From Arenicola marina (Eukaryota > Annelida > Polychaeta > Arenicolidae), in the NCBI GenBank assembly GCA_964019135.1, contig OZ025255.1:21553708-21617707 (forward strand): 64,000 nucleotides of DNA. The letters run 5' to 3'. The position numbers were made by a program, and so were the translations under genes. The first letter of the stretch is position 1. Each line of letters begins with the position of its first letter. Below the pieces are notes generated by a model. The model saw only the letters and a program-made list of their open reading frames with translations. It did no database searches and was not told the origin of the DNA. Shown here piece after piece: positions 35,745 through 45,925 of this stretch.

Positions 35745-36073
35745 GGGGGGGGGGGGGCAAGTGGAAGGGGGGTCGTATTTCCAGATCAAGAAGAATATAT
35801 TTCTTTATTACCAGCTCACGATGAATTAAAAAGATAACTACCAGTATACATAGGAAAGCGGATGAATGATATAAATTAGCGATTTTCCGATTCACGATTA
35901 TTTACTATTATAATTCCCAGTTCACGATTAATGAAATTCCTTGATCAAGACGGTCGGCTAATATCCCATTCCCCCCAGTCCACGAAGAATCATTTGCCTC
36001 AACCCCAGTTCACAGTGAAATGAAAACCCCATTCCCGAGTAACGGAAATATCCCTTACCCCCCCCCCCCCCCC
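35745..36073. mobile_element. GTGAACTGGGAAT-family MITE bounded by G13 and C16 runs
   Basis: A run of 13 G's (35745-35757) at one end and 16 C's (36058-36073) at the other act as simple inverted termini. Inside are TATAATTCCCAGTTCACGAT, GACGGTCGGCTAATATCCCA and CCCCAGTTCACAGTGAAATG, which are inverse to 5669-5935 and 15240-15462. This is the most complete member of the family in the window. Confidence 0.75.
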
Positions 36074-39000
36074 ACTCCCCCCTGCAGTGGCGTCGAATGG
36101 TAGATTAATCTATGGTGTGACAATATAAAATACAGACAGGAGACCGCCTATGCATAATAATTGTTAAGTTGTCTTCAATAATCGAACAGTCAAGGGTACA
36201 TCTTACTTTTCAGCCAGCAAAGTTCTAAGCAAGTTAGAGGAGCCAAATACTTTGAAACATTTGACTGTCAGCGATTAACGTTCTCGGAATATGAAGCCTT
36301 GATGACGCTAACAACTATTTATTGCCGCCTAAAAAAACAAGGCGAGTCACCCTGGTGGCTGAGAGCTTATGGCTCAAATAGACGTCTGATGACGCATGAC
36401 TGATTCATGGGGTCGTCTCGCTGCACATTATAAATAAAACCGGGATTTTCTGGGCCGATTATTAAAGAAATTACAGCGTTTCGCAGCTTTACATGCCCGA
36501 TGCCATCGCTGTCATCTCGACCTCAATTGAGGGGGGGGGGGGTCAGCCGTGGGGACGCTCGCATCACGATAAGAGCACCATGCAGCAAGCAGCTGACCGG
36601 CAGCGGACCGGCCACCAATACATAGGGTACGGATGTGCGGTAGGGGTGGAGGGGTGAGTTGAGCCCTGTGCGCCAGCGTTGCGGTTCACAGCTTGCATGC
36701 AAGTGTGTATTGGCGGGCAGGGAGAATGCGGTGCGGGGCGGGGGATGTTGCGGTAGGAGAAGGGAAAAGCAGTATAGTTCACCTTTAGCAACGATTGTTT
36801 AGTCAGTTTACGCAAAAGTGCTAATACGGCGATTTTTGAGCTTATTTTTCCCGGACGGGCAATACAATTCCTCATTGTTATATACCATTGAAGTCTCTAC
36901 AGTCAATATTGAGGGCACTGTGAATTTCGTAAATGTTCAATTGAAATGACTATTTATGCCAAAACCGCTAGTGCGATTGTAATCAAATTTTAAATATAAG
37001 GTCCTAATTTATGCCCCAGTCTGTGGTAAATATCTTAGAGCGATAGCTTAGAGAATTGAAAAAAAGTCGGGTTCGAACCCCCGACTTCCAGGCGCTCTGG
37101 CACCGTTACGTTGCGTGCTCCGGGTTCAAGCTGAGATTGGATTTGGCATAAGCTACATCACCTCCATACACCAGGGCAAGTTTGGTGCTCAGGTGTCTTT
37201 TAGTTTTTGAGCTACAATCGAGCACTCGACATTTACAATAATCAAGGTCACGACTTTGACCTTTGACCTAGGTGGTTGAAATATTGAGATATTACCTTAC
37301 ATAACCTTTGTATTTAGCACGAGGCGCGTAGCTTATAGGTTTCTATATTTTGTTGGCACATTGTTAATTGTAAAATGTCCTATCTTTCACCATTTGACCA
37401 TTTTTCTGTTGCCATGGAAACAAAAAATAACCGTTCGAATGCATTGATCTTGCACCTAATATATGAGGCCGACCTCTAGTAGGCCTATACGAAGTAGTTT
37501 TCAGCGACGTGGATTGTAACTGCACCAAAATGGAAAAAAAGTAAAATTCGCATCTTTTACAATGGGGACTTTTGTCGCCATGGAAAACGACAGTATTTAT
37601 AGGATCGCTCGGATTTGTGACATACGGTATCTCAGCGGTACCCTTAATGTCACTGCAAATGTTGGTAACGATCGGAACACCGTACCTGTACCTGAATTTT
37701 GTGACGTCAATGTTGTCATTTTGACATGACGTAGCTCGCAAACTATTGGTCCCACGTCAAATTTGATGGCAGTAACGGGAAAAATATTCAGGAGCTAAGT
37801 ATGATGGCACTAACTCCGCGTGTTTAGCTATAATCTTAAGCGAGCATCCAGAGTTAACACTAACCGCATTCGGCCAAAGGGAACTTACATTTGGCACAAG
37901 GCTCTTGGCGTCTTTTAGTACGGCACCGAGCCTGGACTAGGATGTCACACCTATGCAACACTTTATATCATGAAATCCTTTCATTTTTCGCGCTTTTGCC
38001 CAAGGCATTTTGGTTTAGTACATATTTATTCATATATTGGCACAATATGAATATATACAACATGAACAGCATGGAGGTAGCATGTTTTAAGTAAAACACA
38101 CTTTAACCCTTACGTTTATATTCATTTGCCTGAGTTTAACCTTGTATCATTTTAACGAGCTTTGGGCTGGACTTGCTCAAATGAAACGCTAAAAATAATA
38201 CACAATTTGACAGTTATAGCGAGCGCAAGCGAGCTCTTTAGGTAACATGCATGCATAATCAAAGTCATTTTAAGCAAAGGCTTAGGGCTTTCATTTCGCG
38301 TAACAGACCCCATGAGACGTTTCTGAGTAAGGAGCAAATTTCAGCGGCACCAACTAATTATCCCCTAAACACTGTTCAAAAGGTGTTATGTCAAGTCTTT
38401 AATAATTTAATTATCTACCCTAAAATTAATTATTAAATTATAATTATTAAAAACTACAGATGGTCAATAGCAGGTTGCGTGATATACATATGTTAACACT
38501 ATGGAATTCATAAATGTATTTTCGATAAATGGTTACATTATCATAATGCCCCATTATCAAACCATCAAGATAATTTTGTTTTGTTTTATTAATGATCATA
38601 GGAGCGTACTCAGTATTTCATAAGTTAATTAAACTTACAGGCCTACATTTTCATTTGCTTTGACATGCAGTTTATATATATCTACCTCAATTACAGATTT
38701 AAACTCACATAGTTTTCATTACCTTTCCAAGTAGCAAGTTATGCTTTATAAATGGACTTATATTAGCAATTATTATAGATGGGATGCACTAAAAATCTGC
38801 AACACTTCCCATATTCGTTCTAGATATATTCAGGCAATTCCGACAATCAGTACTTTTATTAATCTAGAAATTCGAAAACTCTTTCGATCCAAAAATAGTT
38901 GCGCTCGTTTCTTAGGCTTTACTTATGACATATTAATGTCACTGCCGTAGCCTTTATATCGATCATCTGCTCAACTGTATGTCAAAATGTAAGTCGCTGT

Positions 39001-39134
39001 ACACTGGCTCCATAAGAAACAATGTGCCCTTTGTGCGATACGTGATATGTCTAGAGGGTCTTTTACCTGGTGGCTTTGGGCCGATAAATCAGTTTCCAGT
39101 GCAGTTACTGCGAACCAAAAAAGACGTGCTCGTT
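36074..39134. other. Apparently single-copy host-like sequence, no gene called
   Basis: AT-rich with short frames only. A run of 13 G's at about 36530-36542 is present. 37055-37105 contains GGGTTCGAACCCCCGAC, a T-arm/B-box-like motif next to a T/A run, but no full tRNA fold. Frames at 36564-36875, 37364-37741 and 38741-38950 show no domain that I recognise. Confidence 0.5.
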
Positions 39135-39570
39135 TGCTGCAGCGAGGGAGGGGAGGGGTTGTGGTGAGGTGGATGTTGCCTGGGAGGACATTGACGAGGA
39201 TGATAATAGACTTGGTGACTGACGTGTTAACGGTAGGGTTAGCCTTCGGGTGTTTTCTTAAGCAGGGGAAACCCGGTGGGGGGGGAGGTGAAGTAGGAGG
39301 AGGAGGAGGGCGATGGGGTTGGCGGTGGACGGGGAAGCGGGTGAGGTGACGCAAGAGGGTGGGTGAGGAGGGGCTGGGGTTGTCGGTGGGTGGGGCAGCG
39401 CTTGAGATGACCTGGGCGAAGGAGGAGAAAGAGGAGGAGGTTGGGGTGGGGCGGGGGGCCGCGGTTGATGTGAAGTGGGCGGGCAGGAGGAGGTCGAGTG
39501 GGATGAGTGTGGGGGAGGCAGCATTTAAGCTGAAATGAGAGGAAGGTGGGGAAGAGGAGGAAGGTGGGGG
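39135..39570. repeat. Purine-rich G/GA tract upstream of the GPCR
   Basis: The + strand is almost all G, A and short T, with many GGGG and GGAGG runs (for example around 39275-39315 and 39430-39480). Such low-complexity sequence could form G-quadruplex or triplex DNA. The proline-rich minus-strand frames across it are composition effects. From 39570 to 40260 the sequence is of ordinary composition, and I see no recognisable coding or repeat feature there. It may hold the GPCR promoter or 5' exon. Confidence 0.7.
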
Positions 39571-40367
39571 TATAGGCGTTTTTATCCTGCATTCGGCTCG
39601 CTGCAGTTCGTTTCATATTGGCAATGCAGCTTGTCCGTCTGGTTGGCCGTGGCGTTTTGCCCTGGCTTGACTGTTGTGGCTGGTCCCTCTGGTGGCCTGA
39701 CGGGCCAGCTAGTTCCCAGCTCCGGTCACACTGAGTGTGGTCTCACAACGGCGACACCCGTTGTGGCGATAGACCGGCGCAAAACAATCAGTCACGCCAC
39801 AGACCATTCAATCCTCTCGGTGACTCCCAGTAAGAGTGAGTCCCCTTCAACATCGAACGCCGCCATCTGACACTCTTTCGTCTATATTTCGGATATATTA
39901 ACTGTTGCTGCTCAGGTGTGTTTTCGGCTCTACGTCCTTTTCCTTTTCTTCTCTAACTTGCGCTGTATTCAATGTTTCTGTGTGTGGCGGCGTACGTCAA
40001 AGGTTGAGAGAGGACAGAAGTACGGAAGAGAACACGCCCCAGCCAAACCACTGCTCATGTGTCTCGCCCATTAACGAGAAATGGATGATATTACGTCGCG
40101 AAGACACGCGCATCGAAAATAAGCACAGACCGGAGTATGGCTTCCGGGCTAATCGGTCGGCCTTGCTGCGTACTTCTGTGGAGCGAATATATATCATGAC
40201 TTGCATCTTGACTCTTGCAAACTGAACATATACGTTGGGATATAGTTATTATGGATTAACTCAGTAGGGATCAATATTGTGAAATGTAAAAAAGTCGTAC
40301 ATGAAGAAGACATTTAGTGGGGTAAAAAGCATCACTTTGGGTGCATCGCACTCGGAGTGCCGCAGTC

Positions 40368-40800
40368 GATGTACCGGTTTCTGTGTAACGCTCTGTGTGT
40401 AACGCTCTCTGTGTACCGCCCTCTGTGTAACGCTCTCTGTGTAACGCTCTGTGTGTAACGCTCTGTATAACACTCTGTGTACCGCCCTCTGTGTACCGCC
40501 CTCTGTGTAACGCTCTCTGTGTAACGCTCTGTGTGTAACGCTCTGTATAACACTCTGTGTACCGCCCTCTGTGTAACGCTCTCTGTGTAACGCTCTGTGT
40601 GTAACGCTCTGTATAACACTCTGTGTACCGTCCTCTGTGCAACGCTCTGGATGTAACGCTCTCTGTGTTACGCTTTCTGTGTAACGCTCCCTGTGTAACG
40701 CTATGTATAACGCTCTTTGTGTAACGCTCTGTGCGCTCTGTATAACGCTCTCTGTGTAACGCTCTGTATAACACTCTGTGTACCGTTCTCTTTGTAACGC
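40368..40800. repeat. GTAACGCTCTGT minisatellite just upstream of the GPCR
   Basis: Imperfect 12-16-bp units of the type (G)TAACGCTCTCTGT, with variants TACCGCCCTCTGT and TATAACACTCTGT, fill about 430 bp and stop roughly 50 bp before the GPCR start. A longer-order pattern is visible: the TATAACACTCTGTG variant recurs at about 40468, 40548 and 40612. Minus-strand frames across it (ERYTESVTQ-like) come from the repeat and are not a gene. Its position puts it in the receptor's promoter or 5' UTR. Confidence 0.9.
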
Positions 40801-40832
40801 TCCACCGTTCTTTTTTTTACGGGAGGGGCAAA

Positions 40833-40892
40833 ATGACAGTCGACGAATTGAATGGGTTCGATCCCGGATTGTTCTCGGATGCACGACATTGA
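40833..40892 (+). promoter_or_regulatory. Possible upstream ORF overlapping the GPCR start
   Basis: A 19-codon ATG frame with context AAA-ATG-A begins 19 bases before the first GPCR ATG, in another frame, and ends inside the receptor N-terminus. If the transcript includes it, it would reduce initiation at M1 and favour re-initiation at the better-placed M17 (40900). Whether it is transcribed is unknown. Confidence 0.3.
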
Positions 40893-42249
40893 CGATAATA
40901 TGGAGTTTATCTATAGATACAACGATTCTGATACCGCCGCATCGCGTTCGGATCAGAGTCACATTTCCATGGCTACCACGGATTCGATGTTGCTGGATGC
41001 AAACGCGACGCACTGGCATCCGAACAGTACCACGGAGTCATCGTCCCTCATCGCTGGATTGTCTCGGGAACAGGTCGATCCCGACGTGTTGTTTTTTCGG
41101 AAGGTCGTTCACCTCCTGGATCTGTATCTGGTCCCGGCCGTGGCGGTGATCGGGCTCCTGGGCAACACCGTGTCGTTCCTGGTCTTCGTGGGGACGTACC
41201 TGCGGCGGATGTCGAGCAGTATTTACCTGGCCGGCCTCACCCTCAGTGACAACCTCTTCCTCCTCGTCATGCTCATCTCTTGGGCCAACAACGTGGGATG
41301 GGACATCCACCACCGCACCGGCTGGTGTCAGCTCTTCGTCTACCTCGCCTACATCAGCAGCTTCCTCAGCATCTGGTACGTCGTCAGCTTCACGCTGGAG
41401 CGCTACCTGGCGGTGAAGTTCCCACTGAAGCGCCGGACGATGTGTACGCCGGGACGGGCCAGGAACGTGGTCGTCTCCCTGGCCGCGCTTTCCGGCATTC
41501 TCTACAGCTACTCGCTGTGGACCTCGGGCCTGGTGGAGATGTATCAGCGGCCTTTCTGCTTCGTCCTGCCCCGGTTCTACCACACCGTACACGTCATTTC
41601 CACGGTCGACACCTTCGTCACCCTCATCATTCCCACCGTTCTCATCATCGCCGGCAACACGCAGATCGTCTACGCACTGACCACCTTTTATCGCTCGCGC
41701 AGCCGCCTCCAGTCCATACAGGGGGCGCAGTCGCCGCCGGGTGGCGCTGACAGTAGTAACTCCTCTGCCGATGGCGGGTTGAATTTCTACGCCCACACGT
41801 CCTACAACCGACTCCAGATGAAGGTGACCAAGATGCTGCTCATCGTCTCCTCGGTGTTCCTCCTTTGTAACATCCCCAGCCACGCTATCCGTGTGTACGC
41901 CTTCGCTGTCTCGATGGTCGACCCCGCCTACAAACCCTCTCACCGCTTCCTTCTCATTCAAAAGTTGGCGCAGTTCCTCTTCTACATCAACTTTGCAACG
42001 AACTTCGTCTTGTACAGCCTCTCGGGGAAGATTTTCCGCAAGGCAACGGCTCTCATTGCCACCCGCGCCCGCCAAAAGACATCCAATTTCTTCCGCGTAA
42101 AGTATTCCATGCTAAGATCTAAATCCCGCTCCCGGTCGACCCGCAGCGATATCCATCGGGCCCGGGTGTCAGGCGAGCCGGAGAACCGCTGTCTGCACCA
42201 CGTGACCAAGGGCGGCCAGGCTTGCAAGGTCTGCGAGAAATATTCGTGA
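40852..42249 (+). CDS. Class A (rhodopsin-family) peptide-type GPCR, intronless
   Basis: An uninterrupted 465-codon frame, GC-rich against AT-rich flanks, encodes a seven-helix receptor of the plasma membrane. N-glycosylation sites lie at N24, N51 and N58. Helix 1 spans about residues 89-115 (GN at 104-105), helix 2 about 123-146 (D133 in LSD), and helix 3 about 157-181, with C159 for the disulfide to C236 and ERY at 183-185 in place of DRY. Helix 4 is about 203-225 and helix 5 about 248-274 (P261). The third loop (280-322) is Ser/Gly-rich. Helix 6 has CNIP (339-342) instead of CWxP. Helix 7 has NFVLY (384-388) instead of NPxxY, followed by a helix-8-like SGKIFRKA and a basic Ser/Arg tail. 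The SSSIYLAG, GWCQ and ERYLAVKFPL segments recall FMRFamide/TRH-receptor-like peptide receptors, so a neuropeptide ligand and G-protein signalling are inferred, not shown. Start is uncertain: M1 has a weak context, while M17 (40900) has A at -3 and G at +4. Confidence 0.93.
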   Translation: MGSIPDCSRMHDIDDNMEFIYRYNDSDTAASRSDQSHISMATTDSMLLDANATHWHPNSTTESSSLIAGLSREQVDPDVLFFRKVVHLLDLYLVPAVAVIGLLGNTVSFLVFVGTYLRRMSSSIYLAGLTLSDNLFLLVMLISWANNVGWDIHHRTGWCQLFVYLAYISSFLSIWYVVSFTLERYLAVKFPLKRRTMCTPGRARNVVVSLAALSGILYSYSLWTSGLVEMYQRPFCFVLPRFYHTVHVISTVDTFVTLIIPTVLIIAGNTQIVYALTTFYRSRSRLQSIQGAQSPPGGADSSNSSADGGLNFYAHTSYNRLQMKVTKMLLIVSSVFLLCNIPSHAIRVYAFAVSMVDPAYKPSHRFLLIQKLAQFLFYINFATNFVLYSLSGKIFRKATALIATRARQKTSNFFRVKYSMLRSKSRSRSTRSDIHRARVSGEPENRCLHHVTKGGQACKVCEKYS

Positions 42250-43109
42250 TTCATTCTTTGTCAAGCATGATTTCATGCGTTGCTGTGCGTGGCGTAGACT
42301 ACAGAAATTGTGCAAATTACAGTGGTGATCGAAAAAGTAGAATATATATGTATGATTGCCAATTTGACATCCTTAGGGACATTAGGTGGCAAACTGCTTA
42401 AGCTGGTGGATTAGTTATTGCTTTATACCTGATGTTGTGATAGGACACGGTGATGCAGTATTTAATGTCTGTAACTAAAGTGTTACTTATAAAGAGTTAC
42501 GGACAACCCGGTGAAAATGTCGTGTTGTCACGTATCGCCGCCTGAGACGCTGACAATGGACCGTTTCAAATGGCTGTCAATCATTCACTGACATCACTGT
42601 TGCTTTCATCCAATCATGTGATGAGAAAAGGTCTTCCTCGTGGCATGTCGGGCAAACAAGTCGGACAAACAAATCAGCATGTCACTTTCTTGTCAGTGAG
42701 TACTTCTCACTTCTACCTATCTTCAGTTATGATTGTCAATTTCATACTCACGATTAAGGAAAAGGGACTCAAGCGTGAGCGGAATTAGCTCAGAGTGTGG
42801 ATCGGTCTATTGTAAGGCTCTCGTATATATTGGTGTTTTCGGGAATAGATTGTTGGCGGACTCGTTGAACTACCATCCAAGTTACATCATCATTAGTGGT
42901 GATTTATTTGCTCAGTCGGTATTTGTGTGTTTGCTCAAATCAAGAAGCTGGTGAAAATTGTGCTCAAGCCAAAAAAGGTGAAATTTTTTTTAAAGCGTTG
43001 CTGAGGCCGTATTTGAGTGTGGGGGGGGGGGGTATCTTTGCGATTGGCTCCGGATTGGCATCCAGGAATTGTAAATGCGCTATTAGCTGTTGGCAATGTT
43101 AGGGGCTGG
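42250..43109. other. 3' flank of the GPCR, no gene seen
   Basis: Probably holds the GPCR 3' UTR, although no clear AATAAA is visible close to the stop. A run of 12 G's lies at about 43020-43031, shortly before duplication copy 2 begins. Confidence 0.5.
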
Positions 43110-44379
43110 TTATCCGTAAAATTTCTGGTTCAACACGAAAACCCTTTCCCTATTTACCGCGATCAATTATAGCAGTCTTTGAAGTCCTCGATATGTGCGA
43201 TATCACCGTTTAGGCGTTTTTTTCGCGCCCAGTCTTAAGCAGTTCTCTATTTGGAGATTCGATACTATTTATAATTTGTGGGGCTTTGCAATTCAGAGAG
43301 GGTGTCCCCCCCCCCGCCCCTTCTCTCCCTTGGTAAGCTAAGCCTAAGTAAGTTTTTATCGTCGTTCCTTGCTGTATTGCGATTTCCCTACATTCTTATG
43401 CTGCTGACTTTTCAGCTGTAGCGTTGATACTCGTTACACTTACCATACAGATACGTGGATAGATAGATATTTTGTTTCTTATGGTTATTGTGAGTTCAAT
43501 AATACAGCACACACGCATAACAACAGAAACATGCAGCACACCCAGCCATCATGGCTTATAAGTGACTTCAAATTGAACAATATAACTGAATATATATGAC
43601 CAATATTATATTTATCGTTTGTAATCTCCCGCAGTCTATTATTATTAACTATTATTAACCATGCTAACCATGAAAGACAAATAAAACATGTAACATACAT
43701 TAGATTTCATTTTCGCCACAATTAGCCGGAAGTGACGACTGAAGGAGAAATGCATGTAGGTTCACGTTGGGATTTTGTTCATAGTTACTGTCATACTTGT
43801 TTAGATTTGTACAGCTTATCTAATGACAGCGGGCAAAAGGATTGTTAAAAATTGTGCAATGAGATAGTAAGTTACGTGACATTCGTATAAGCGGCAACCG
43901 AAAACAACACTAAACCTATATTTAGTAGCATGTGGAAAACAATCTTTATTAATTATATCGAAAACAAAATGCTCAACCTTGGCCATAGTCACAGGCACAG
44001 TAAATCGACTGACACAGGGGGGGCGGGGAGGGTCCGCACGGCCTACTAATAAACAAGAAGGTGTCCAACTCAGCCCGCTGAGCGCCTACCCACCCTCGCT
44101 TCAAGACCAAATCCCCCTCTTACCGACTTTGTCTCGTCCGCTCAATGCCGTAATCGGCTTCCCGGGTAATTTATCTTGCTTTTCATGCAAACAACTACAT
44201 CTCCAACTCATTTAGACATCACGACACAAGCATTTATGTCGCTTACGAGGTAAACTAAAACAATCCCTCGTTCCCTGGTCGGCCATTACGAGACTGATAT
44301 AACTTCCGGTTTACTTTTGGCTGCTTCCAATCACAAGCGATGGCAAGCCAAAGTGAAATTTAATGGAGTATTTGCACAT

Positions 44380-44500
44380 TAATGTTCAAATATTTGCACA
44401 TGTCCAATTCATTTGCACATATGTTCAAATCTTTTTCAAAAAATGTTCAAATCATTGGCACAAATGTTCAAATCATTTTCACATGTCCAAATATGCCCAT
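44380..44500. repeat. ATGTTCAAAT repeats, left inner arm
   Basis: Several ATGTTCAAATCATTT-like phrases, the inverse of the larger array at 45600-45925, placed symmetrically within the foldback element. Confidence 0.75.
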
Positions 44501-44829
44501 ATCAGGGTTCCTACATATCAGGAAAACGGAAAATGAAAAAAAAAAAATCCTTGCAGAGAAAAACCTGGGAATTTCATTTTAGAAGAAATGAGGCAAAAAT
44601 CAGGGAATATCAGAAGCCTAGGTCATTTTTTGGTTACTGCTCCATCGCAGTTATTACTAATATCTTCCCTGTCTTATGTGGTTAATAATATCTTTATATG
44701 ATTAATTCATGATGATTCAGATTAAATAATCTTATACCAGAAGTTCTGGACCTGGTTTTACGAGTTACGAGCTCAAAACCGTAATTTTTACATGCTAATT
44801 TAACGACATATCTTAATTTTACGAGCAAA

Positions 44830-45110
44830 GAAGTTAATACATGGGGTCCGACAGAAACCTATAGGATCTAACAGAAACATGGGTCCGAGAGGCACCTATG
44901 GTTCCCACAAATACATGGGGTCCAACAGATACCGACATTGTAAGATATAGCCAGGGGTGTGAACGAGGCGAAGGGGTCTGAAACACTCAGGGTGTAATAG
45001 ATACTCTAGAAGGGTCTGAAAGACACTCAATAGTCTGAAAAACAATCATTGCAAGGGTCTGAAAGACACTCAAGGGTCTAAGTCACCGCAGAGTCTAACT
45101 AGTCGGAAAA
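44830..45110. repeat. Degenerate GGGTCTGAAAGACACTCAA-type repeats
   Basis: Loose tandem phrases such as CATGGGGTCCGACAGAAACC and AAGGGTCTGAAAGACACTCA recur with variable spacing inside the foldback element. Non-coding. Confidence 0.6.
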
Positions 45111-45599
45111 GCCTAGCGGTAAGGCACCTAGGTCTCAGCATCGATCTACATTCAACCTGGAATTTGATCATGTTAATATTACTCCCTCCAAAGACATGGT
45201 GTCACGATTTGTTACGTGTACAATTTACATGCTCCCATTATGCTTGCAGAGCTCGTATACGTAATAAGTTTATCCTTTTATGTATGCATTATTTACCTGT
45301 TTGAGCCTGCTGGGCTTCATACCCGCAAGCAGCTGCCTCCATTTGGACGAGAAATGCTTCAAATTCGGGTACCACTCACGGTTGATTTATTGATCTCAAT
45401 CATTTTGAAATTGTACCTACTGGACACATGTAGAATTCAATAGTTATTTATGGACAAATTATTTGAACATAAGTTATTTGGACATAGGTACAATTCAATG
45501 TTACATATGTTATGAATTGTAATGTTATGAATTGGACTTATGTGTAATTAAATTATACATGTATCCAAATGAATGGCACATATGTTCAAATATGTAAAA

Positions 45600-45925
45600 T
45601 TATATTTGAACAAATGTAAACTTAATTTGAACAAATGTAAAATGTGTTTGAACATCTGTAACATTTATTTGAACATATGTAAAATTAATTTGAACATATG
45701 TAAAATTAATTTGAACATATGTAAAATTAATTTGAACACATGTTAAATTAATGTTAACACTATGCAAACTTAATTTGAACATTTGTAAAATTAATTTGAA
45801 CATATGTAAAAATAATTTGAACTTATGTAGCATTATTTTGAACATATGTAGCATTAATTTGAACATATGTAACATTAATTTTAACATATGTAAAATTAAT
45901 TTGAACAATTTTATTAGGACATGTG
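45600..45925. repeat. 21-bp minisatellite in the foldback element
   Basis: About 15 units of a 21-bp repeat with core TTTGAACATATGTAAAATTA, some units with small changes (ACTTATG, GTAGCATT). Because 21 is a multiple of 3, each frame gives a 7-residue peptide repeat (for example HMFKLML on the minus strand), explaining the ORFs there. Confidence 0.92.

Noticed and set aside
37030-37115. tRNA gene (GGGTTCGAACCCCCGAC motif with TAGCTTAGAGAATTG upstream)
   Set aside because: Box A- and B-like motifs are present, but no acceptor, D or anticodon arms fold properly. At most a tRNA-derived SINE remnant.
37364-37741. 125-aa minus-strand ORF
   Set aside because: No recognisable domain, no splice or context support, and composition like the surrounding DNA.
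39239-39616. Proline-rich minus-strand ORFs (125 and 88 aa)
   Set aside because: Caused by the purine-rich low-complexity tract.
40261-41019. 252-aa minus-strand ORF rich in ERYTESVTQ repeats
   Set aside because: Produced by the minisatellite upstream of the GPCR.
41038-42075. 345-aa minus-strand ORF inside the GPCR gene
   Set aside because: A shadow of the GC-rich receptor coding sequence, with a Glu/Asp/Arg-rich sequence and no domain.
42778-42830. tRNA box A-like TTAGCTCAGAGTGTGG after the GPCR
   Set aside because: No box B downstream and no cloverleaf.
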